6,102 bases of DNA, from the NCBI GenBank assembly GCA_916719935.1, contig CAKAPY010000090.1, forward strand, positions 1-6,102. The letters run 5' to 3'. Position numbers and translations under genes: made by a program. Under the pieces are notes generated by a model. It worked only from the letters and a program-made list of their open reading frames with translations, made no database searches and was not told the origin of the DNA. The stretch's first letter is position 1; every line of letters starts with the position of its first letter. The stretch is from an uncultured Actinomyces sp. (GTDB taxonomy: Bacteria; Actinomycetota; Actinomycetes; Actinomycetales; Actinomycetaceae). Below, one piece after another: positions 1 to 3,915 of this stretch.

Positions 1-69
1 CGCGCGCTTATTGAAGCATCGCCCGAAGGAGTTCGGGTCATCGAAGGAACCGTTGTGGTTTCACGATAA
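1..69 (+). CDS. 3' end of an unidentified protein-coding gene (partial)
   Basis: Frame 1 is open from the left edge to a TAA at 67-69 and gives 22 residues ending in EGTVVVSR. The piece is too short to assign to a family, so I give no function. This frame is preferred over frame 2, which is open to about 109 but reads as a less protein-like peptide rich in His and Trp; frame 3 stops almost at once. An intrinsic terminator on the same strand begins about 40 bases after the stop, which fits the end of a plus-strand transcription unit. The gene is convergent with the GtrA-like gene to its right. The start and most of the gene lie outside the window. Confidence 0.6.
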   Translation, partial: RALIEASPEGVRVIEGTVVVSR

Positions 70-76
70 CACACCC

Positions 77-97
77 CCTCGAGCGATGTCCTCGAGG
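77..97. repeat. Short inverted repeat between convergent genes
   Basis: CCTCGAG at 77-83 is mirrored by CTCGAGG at 91-97 with a 7-base loop. It lies just after the stop of the partial gene and before the strong terminator. It may form a minor hairpin in the 3' untranslated RNA of either convergent transcript. No T-run follows on either strand, so it is not called a terminator. Confidence 0.4.
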
Positions 98-109
98 TGG
101 AGTGAGTGA

Positions 110-138
110 GGGGAGGCATGAAAATGCCTCCCCTTTTT
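110..138 (+). terminator. Strong Rho-independent terminator
   Basis: GGGGAGGCAT at 110-119 pairs perfectly with ATGCCTCCCC at 124-133. The 10-bp stem encloses a GAAA tetraloop (120-123) and is followed by TTTTT at 134-138. It should end transcription of the partial plus-strand gene finishing at 69. Read on the minus strand the hairpin has no T-run after it, so it is probably directional, though it could still slow convergent transcription from the GtrA-like gene. Confidence 0.9.
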
Positions 139-149
139 GCTCCCTATTT

Positions 150-728
150 TCAGGCAGCTAAGACCAGGTCCCGTCGAGTAATCCGTGCAAGCATCGACGA
201 AAGGATGCCATTGACCCGCGTTGCTGTTCGCTGAAGCCCGGCCACGGCCTCGGAAATTGAGGAGCGAAGGTCAGCTAAGGTGCCGAAGACAAAGAAGTTC
301 TGGCCCAGGTAATTGACGATGAAGAGCGAAGTATTTGCGGTTAAAGAGGCCATCCACAGAGCCATTCCAGCTGATACCAAAGCTTGGATAATTAGGTAGG
401 ACATGGTCATTACGCTTGCGGCCATAATCGCGTAGCGGATTGCGGTCGCAACAATTCCACCGCGAGCGTTGAAAACCTTCCGGTTCAAAGCGAAGTTCAA
501 GGAACACGAGGAGACCCTGGCCAGTGCGACCGGCAGGAAGACTCCGCCGATGGTCGCATTCAGGATGAGCAGCATCGTGTAGTCCAGCGCGGTTGAGGAC
601 AGCGACGAGGCCAGGTAGCGCAGGACGCGCATATTGGTGCGGATCATGTCGACAAGCTTCGCGCTGAGAGTGGAAGCGAATGTCGTGGCGGTCTGCCCCT
701 GCGACTGGAGTGCTGCGTTCGTGTTCAT
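150..728 (-). CDS. GtrA-family small multi-pass membrane protein
   Basis: The 192-residue product has four predicted membrane helices, roughly at residues 35-58, 62-82, 95-120 and 124-148. Two family-like repeats, NFALNRKVF (78-86) and NYLGQNFFVF (139-148), sit after helices 2 and 4, as in GtrA-like proteins. Members are associated with movement or handling of polyprenyl-phosphate-linked sugars for surface glycans; the substrate here cannot be told. The tail after residue 150 is amphipathic and basic and longer than in minimal family members of about 130 residues. The chosen start is the ATG at 728. The frame stays open upstream to 1070, but that stretch is antisense to murT and not membrane-like. 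No good Shine-Dalgarno is seen, so a GTG at 746 or Met28/Met33 are alternatives. The gene is divergent from murT. Confidence 0.8.
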   Translation of the reverse strand: MNTNAALQSQGQTATTFASTLSAKLVDMIRTNMRVLRYLASSLSSTALDYTMLLILNATIGGVFLPVALARVSSCSLNFALNRKVFNARGGIVATAIRYAIMAASVMTMSYLIIQALVSAGMALWMASLTANTSLFIVNYLGQNFFVFGTLADLRSSISEAVAGLQRTATRVNGILSSMLARITRRDLVLAA

Positions 729-742
729 GACACTTACTTTGC

Positions 743-779
743 CCACAGCTGATCTGTGAGAATTATGTCCAAGCTGTGG
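743..779. promoter_or_regulatory. Inverted repeat in the divergent gtrA-like/murT intergenic region
   Basis: CCACAGCT at 743-750 is the exact reverse complement of AGCTGTGG at 772-779, separated by 21 bases. A further CTGTG at 754-758 makes a tighter dyad with CACAG (744-748, 5-base gap) and a direct repeat with CTGTG at 774-778, offset by exactly 20 bp or about two helical turns. The position between two divergent start codons suits a regulator-binding site controlling both genes. No known regulator is recognised, so the role is inferred. Confidence 0.4.
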
Positions 780-791
780 AGAAGCTATGAA
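762..791 (-). promoter_or_regulatory. Possible promoter of the GtrA-like gene
   Basis: On the minus strand a CATAAT -10-like hexamer (767-762) lies 18 bases downstream of TTCATA (791-786), a 4-of-6 match to TTGACA. Transcription would begin around 755, leaving a leader of about 27 bases before the ATG at 728. The match is weak on the -35 side and overlaps the inverted repeat, so it is tentative. No convincing promoter for murT was found on the other strand. Confidence 0.25.
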
Positions 792-804
792 GCAATCAAT
801 GTAG
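787..804 (+). other. Possible five-codon upstream ORF before murT
   Basis: ATG at 787 followed by four codons and TAG encodes MKQSM. A GGAGA stretch at 778-782 lies 4 bases upstream of this ATG, a better ribosome-binding site than the weak TAGG in front of murT. The stop lies 10 bases before the murT ATG, so terminating ribosomes could reinitiate there. An ORF this short can easily occur by chance, and it counts only if transcription starts upstream of 778. Confidence 0.2.
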
Positions 805-814
805 TGTAGGTTCC

Positions 815-2128
815 ATGACTTCATTGACTTTACGTTCGCGCGTGGCAGTAGCAGCGGGGAAGGGTGCCAGTTGGGCCTCTCGCCGCCTCGGACGCGGTTC
901 GGGTGGAATGATCGGTGGCAAAGTAGCGCTGAAGCTTGACCCGAATTTGCTCGCAGAATTGGCAAAGAATCGCCGAAGCGTTGTCGTTTCTGGCACCAAC
1001 GGAAAGTCAACAACCACCCGCCTGCTTCGAGCTGCGCTCTTTTCGATTGGTCACGTTGCCTCCAATACAAATGGAGACAATATGACCCCGGGAATCACCA
1101 CCGCACTGATGCGTTCAGATGCCCCGCTTGCAGCGCTCGAAGTTGACGAGATGCACATGCCCACGGTGTCGCGTTTTGTGGATCCGCAGGCCATGGTTTT
1201 GCTGAACCTTTCACGAGATCAGCTGGACCGAGTGGGTGAGATCGGAGCTGTTGAACGTCGCCTCCGAAAGGCTGTCAATGAACATCCCAATGCTGTTGTG
1301 ATTGCGAACTGTGATGATCCTTTGGTCGCTTCGGCTGCCTGGGATAGCCCCAATGTTCAGTGGGTCGCTGCCGGACACGCATGGATGGGGGATTCGACTG
1401 CCTTCCCACGCGGCGGACGCGTCATCCACGCTGATGATTCCTGGCGAGTCGTTCCTTTGACGGCCTCTTCTTCGGATGAGGGTTTGGACCAGTATCGTCG
1501 CCCCGATCCTCTGTGGTGGCTGGAAGATGAGGACCTTTCCGATCCTTCCCACCCCAGTGCCACTGCGTGTCGTAGGGATGGTCTGCGAATTCCTCTGCGG
1601 CTTTCACTGCCGGGGCGCGCCAATTTGTCCAATGCGCTCGAGGCGTTGGCTGCGGCCGTCGCGATGGGTGTGGACCCGCAGGCCGCGTGCCGCGCAATGT
1701 CCGAGGTCGTTGAGGTCGCAGGTCGCTATTCGACCTACGAAATCCATGGCCGACTGGCGCGACTCATGCTGGCAAAGAATCCCGCCGGATGGCAGGAAGC
1801 CATGTACATGATTGACCCCGGTGTTGATCAGGTGATTGTCGCGATCAATGGCCAGGTTGCTGACGGGCAAGACCTGTCCTGGCTGTGGGATGTGGACTTT
1901 TCGGTTCTTGGCGCTCCACATCGCAAGGTTTATGCCTGTGGTGAGCGCGGTGCAGACCTCGCAGTTCGATTGGAATATGCGGGCGTCCACTGTGAACTTT
2001 TCCCGCTGCCAATGGATGCGCTGCAATCGTGCGTACCGGGCAGGGTTGAAATTCTTCTCAACTACACGGCTTTGCGTGATTTTAAGCGGGTTTTGGATTC
2101 TCATCGTCAAGCGGAGGAAGCGGAATGA
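815..2128 (+). CDS. murT: MurT, Mur-ligase-like subunit of lipid II isoglutaminyl synthase
   Basis: MurT (437 residues, usual family length) activates the D-Glu alpha-carboxyl of lipid II with ATP; GatD supplies ammonia to make D-isoglutamine. Visible features are the P-loop GTNGKST (60-66), GDNMTPGITTAL (87-98), EVDE (109-112), NLSRDQLDR (131-139), NCDDP (165-169), the Mur-ligase-like LPGRANLSNALEA (265-277), and a C-terminal DUF1727-type domain with LAKNPAGWQEAM (319-330) and VADGQDLSWLWDVDF (348-362). Asp350 in ADG probably matches the MurT aspartate that completes GatD's catalytic triad in Staphylococcus aureus. Oddly, the region holding the Cys4 zinc ribbon in most MurT proteins has no cysteine: residues 167-251 lack any, and FPRG (197-200) stands where CPRC is expected. 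The ATG at 815 is the first in frame after a TGA at 788-790; its ribosome-binding site is weak. It overlaps gatD by 4 bp. Confidence 0.95.
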   Translation: MTSLTLRSRVAVAAGKGASWASRRLGRGSGGMIGGKVALKLDPNLLAELAKNRRSVVVSGTNGKSTTTRLLRAALFSIGHVASNTNGDNMTPGITTALMRSDAPLAALEVDEMHMPTVSRFVDPQAMVLLNLSRDQLDRVGEIGAVERRLRKAVNEHPNAVVIANCDDPLVASAAWDSPNVQWVAAGHAWMGDSTAFPRGGRVIHADDSWRVVPLTASSSDEGLDQYRRPDPLWWLEDEDLSDPSHPSATACRRDGLRIPLRLSLPGRANLSNALEALAAAVAMGVDPQAACRAMSEVVEVAGRYSTYEIHGRLARLMLAKNPAGWQEAMYMIDPGVDQVIVAINGQVADGQDLSWLWDVDFSVLGAPHRKVYACGERGADLAVRLEYAGVHCELFPLPMDALQSCVPGRVEILLNYTALRDFKRVLDSHRQAEEAE

Positions 2129-2931
2129 GTGCACTGCGAATTGGTGTTCTTCTCCCCGAAGTCTTGGGGACCTACGCGGATGGTGGCAACGCCCTGGTGC
2201 TCGCGGAACGCGCGCGTCGGCGTGGCTATGACGCCCAGATTCAGTATGTCGGTGTTGGTGACGTGATTCCCGATGATCTCGATATCTACACCCTTGGTGG
2301 TGGTGAAGACGCAGCCCAAGAACTTGCGGTTGAAACTTTCACCGCCGATCCCGGTTTGAAGAATGCTGTAGCAGCGGGTAGGCCTCTTCTGGCGATCTGC
2401 GCTTCACTTCAAATCTTGGGCCACTGGTACACAGATGCGCGCAATCGCAAGGTAGATGGCTTGGGCCTCTTGGACTTGACGACTCGTCCTCAGGGAAAGC
2501 GTTCAATCGGTGAACTTGTTGTTCAGCCCGAGATTGATGGACTATCTGAGCCGCTGACGGGGTTTGAAAACCACGGTGGTGGAAGCCAGCTGGGTCCCGA
2601 TGCACGTCCATTGGGGAAGGTGCTTTTCGGTAAGGGGAACTCGATTCTTCCTCCCGAAGGCTTTGATGAGCAGAGTGCTTCTGCCGATGATGCTGCCTTC
2701 AAAGCGCCGCGTATCGACGGCGCTGTTCAAGGGTCAATCATTGCGACCTACCTGCATGGGCCGGTTCTTGCGCGTAACCCCCAGCTTGCGGACCTTTTGC
2801 TTGAGCGCGCTTTGGGACACAAACTTGAGCCTCTCGAGGTTCCGGGGGTTGCGGAACTTCGTCGCGAACGTTTAGCTGCGACCATTTCGCGCCCTGAACT
2901 CCGCGAGCGTTTGGAGCGACATGAGCGCTGA
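2125..2931 (+). CDS. gatD: GatD, glutamine amidotransferase subunit of lipid II isoglutaminyl synthase
   Basis: This is a class I (triad) glutamine amidotransferase of 268 residues that releases ammonia from glutamine and passes it to MurT. The N-terminus has the GatD signature around LLPEVLGTYADGGNALVLAERA (9-30, split by family-conserved Gly and Asn). The nucleophile is Cys92 in LAICASLQILG, where many relatives have a CGG or CAG elbow. GFENHGG lies at 146-152 and the catalytic His211 in TYLHGPVLARNP. About 25 residues separate GKGN (169-172) from DGAVQG (198-203), longer than the few residues I recall in relatives, which explains much of the length above the usual 240 or so. The start is fixed by GGAGGA at 2113-2118, 6 bases before the ATG, and by the ATGA overlap with the murT stop, indicating coupled translation and equal subunit supply. 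The 3' end overlaps the next gene by 11 bp. Confidence 0.94.
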   Translation: MSALRIGVLLPEVLGTYADGGNALVLAERARRRGYDAQIQYVGVGDVIPDDLDIYTLGGGEDAAQELAVETFTADPGLKNAVAAGRPLLAICASLQILGHWYTDARNRKVDGLGLLDLTTRPQGKRSIGELVVQPEIDGLSEPLTGFENHGGGSQLGPDARPLGKVLFGKGNSILPPEGFDEQSASADDAAFKAPRIDGAVQGSIIATYLHGPVLARNPQLADLLLERALGHKLEPLEVPGVAELRRERLAATISRPELRERLERHER

Positions 2932-3721
2932 GGAATCGCGATCAGGGCGGGATGTGCCCTGGGATCAGTATGGTGAGCTGGTCCTTCCCTCACGCGGCCC
3001 GCGTTTTGAACGTTATTCCGAGGCCGAGCCCGCGATGACCTCCGTGCGGGTACCTGAGCCTCGGCAGGCCTCGTCGATCGAGGCTGTATCTGAGAGGGAA
3101 GGGGACTCGGCGCCGGCGGGGAGCTCGCTGCCTCGCGAAGGGGAACAGGGACGGATCAAACTGCGCACTTCCGGCGGGAAACTCGGCTACGCGCCACCAG
3201 CCCAGCCGATGCGTGGTGAGGAAATCGGTGTTCCTACGCAGGTTCGTCAGTCGGCGAAGAAACGCCGTCGTGGAATTGGTGTGATCGTGCTGGGCATTGT
3301 CATGTCCGTACTCATCGCTCCTGCGACTTTCTTTGGAATTGCAATGTCTGGTGCGGATTTTTCTGCGATGCAGGCGAGCGCTCGCGAGGTCTCCAGCGGT
3401 CAGAGCGTGAGTGTGGATTCTAGCGGCGGCTATGTTGTGCAGGTGACCTCGGGACAGGCGAGCTCGTGCCTCCTTCGTGGAAGTGATGGGGGAGAGCACT
3501 CTATGCAGTCCACCTTGAACCAGTGGACCGTTTCGGGACTGCAGGCTGGTGACTACACGCTTGTGTGCTCTCCTTATGGTCTGAAAATGGTTGGAATGAC
3601 TGGCTTTAGCGAGTCTGTCGCGCTGTCAAAAGCTCCCGATGCGATGACGTGGTCGAGTGTCGTGGGAATGCTGGGCTTGAGCGTGATTGGTTTGGGGATT
3701 TACCTGCGTCGTTCGCGCTAA
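2921..3721 (+). CDS. Uncharacterised two-pass membrane protein in the murT-gatD operon
   Basis: I do not recognise a family. The 266-residue product has a charged, Ser/Pro/Glu-rich, probably disordered N-terminal region (1-112), a basic KKRRR patch (113-117), one membrane helix (about 118-142), an outside domain of about 100 residues (143-243), a second helix (about 244-262) and a basic RRSR tail. The positive-inside pattern places both ends in the cytoplasm. The outside domain looks beta-rich and has two cysteines, Cys183 and Cys216, which could form a disulphide. No signal peptidase site, LPXTG signal or catalytic motif is visible. The ATG overlaps the gatD end by 11 bp and has GGAG at 2913-2916, supporting this start and coupling to gatD. 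The context suggests an envelope role or a membrane anchor or sensor for the MurT-GatD enzyme, but that is inference only. Confidence 0.85.
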   Translation: MSAEESRSGRDVPWDQYGELVLPSRGPRFERYSEAEPAMTSVRVPEPRQASSIEAVSEREGDSAPAGSSLPREGEQGRIKLRTSGGKLGYAPPAQPMRGEEIGVPTQVRQSAKKRRRGIGVIVLGIVMSVLIAPATFFGIAMSGADFSAMQASAREVSSGQSVSVDSSGGYVVQVTSGQASSCLLRGSDGGEHSMQSTLNQWTVSGLQAGDYTLVCSPYGLKMVGMTGFSESVALSKAPDAMTWSSVVGMLGLSVIGLGIYLRRSR

Positions 3722-3738
3722 AACTGCTCAAATGCGGG

Positions 3739-3788
3739 GAGCGCTGAGCTGGCGCGTTATGCGTTCAGCTCGGCGTTCTTTTTCTTTT
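3739..3788 (+). terminator. Rho-independent terminator of the murT-gatD operon
   Basis: Bases 3739-3751 (GAGCGCTGAGCTG) pair with 3766-3778 (CAGCTCGGCGTTC) in a 13-bp stem containing two G-U pairs. The 14-base loop may pair further through CGC and GCG. Tracts of five and four T, broken by a single C, follow at 3779-3788. The hairpin begins 18 bases after the stop of the third gene and separates the operon from clpB. Confidence 0.85.
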
Positions 3789-3832
3789 CTGTGAAATGTG
3801 TTTTCGAATGCTGATTCGTGCAGAAAAATAAA

Positions 3833-3853
3833 GTTGAGTGGAATAGACTCAAG
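3833..3853. promoter_or_regulatory. HAIR element, HspR operator upstream of clpB
   Basis: GTTGAGT (3833-3839), seven bases, then ACTCAAG (3847-3853) matches the HspR-associated inverted repeat CTTGAGT-N7-ACTCAAG at 13 of 14 arm positions. In actinobacteria HspR is a MerR-type repressor that works with DnaK to shut off dnaK, clpB and sometimes lon at normal temperature. The site is 62 bases before the clpB ATG and would overlap the promoter, as expected for repression. The regulator itself is not in the window. Confidence 0.9.
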
Positions 3854-3872
3854 TTTGTTGACGTTGTGTAAG
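3844..3872 (+). promoter_or_regulatory. Possible clpB promoter overlapping the HAIR site
   Basis: TAGACT (3844-3849) and TGTAAG (3867-3872) are each 4-of-6 matches to the housekeeping -35 and -10 hexamers, with a 17-base spacer. The right arm of the HAIR site sits on the -35 region, so HspR binding would block polymerase. Transcription would start near 3879. A TTGACG at 3858-3863 is a better -35 but has no matching -10 at the right distance. Confidence 0.35.
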
Positions 3873-3880
3873 TCAGAACG

Positions 3881-3905
3881 AAAAAAGCCGCCCGTCATGA
3901 GCGGC
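3881..3905 (-). terminator. Minus-strand terminator-like hairpin in the clpB leader
   Basis: GCCGC at 3887-3891 and GCGGC at 3901-3905 form a 5-bp GC stem with a 9-base loop. Six A residues at 3881-3886 precede it on the plus strand, so read on the minus strand this is a hairpin followed by TTTTTT, the layout of an intrinsic terminator. On the plus strand the hairpin would sit in the clpB leader, directly against the AGGAGG ribosome-binding site. The stem is short, so either role is tentative. Confidence 0.4.
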
Positions 3906-3911
3906 AGGAGG
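3906..3911 (+). promoter_or_regulatory. clpB ribosome-binding site
   Basis: AGGAGG is a full Shine-Dalgarno core. Two in-frame ATGs follow, at 3913 and 3916. The second has a 4-base spacer and the first only 1, so the site favours initiation at 3916. It abuts the 3' arm of the leader hairpin. Confidence 0.8.
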
Positions 3912-3915
3912 AATG

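Noticed and set aside
729..1070. N-terminal extension of the GtrA-like reading frame by 114 residues
   Set aside because: The extension lies antisense to the start and P-loop region of murT, is rich in Arg, Trp and Cys with no membrane or domain character, and GtrA-like proteins do not need it.
1604..2134. Minus-strand open frame of 176 codons within murT
   Set aside because: It overlaps a well-supported murT frame with conserved motifs throughout, and its translation has no recognisable domain.
2990..3499. Minus-strand open frame of 169 codons within the third operon gene
   Set aside because: The plus-strand frame has a Shine-Dalgarno, coupled overlap, coherent membrane topology and a terminator. 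The antisense product is Arg- and His-rich with no such logic.
3789..3832. A second promoter or other element in the AT-rich part of the clpB upstream region
   Set aside because: Only a 5-bp inverted repeat (CGAAT at 3805-3809, ATTCG at 3814-3818) and AT-rich hexamers without a proper partner at 16-18 bases were found, so nothing is called.
3913..3915. ATG at 3913 as the clpB start
   Set aside because: It is in frame, but only one base separates it from AGGAGG. The next ATG at 3916 has better spacing. The difference is one methionine.
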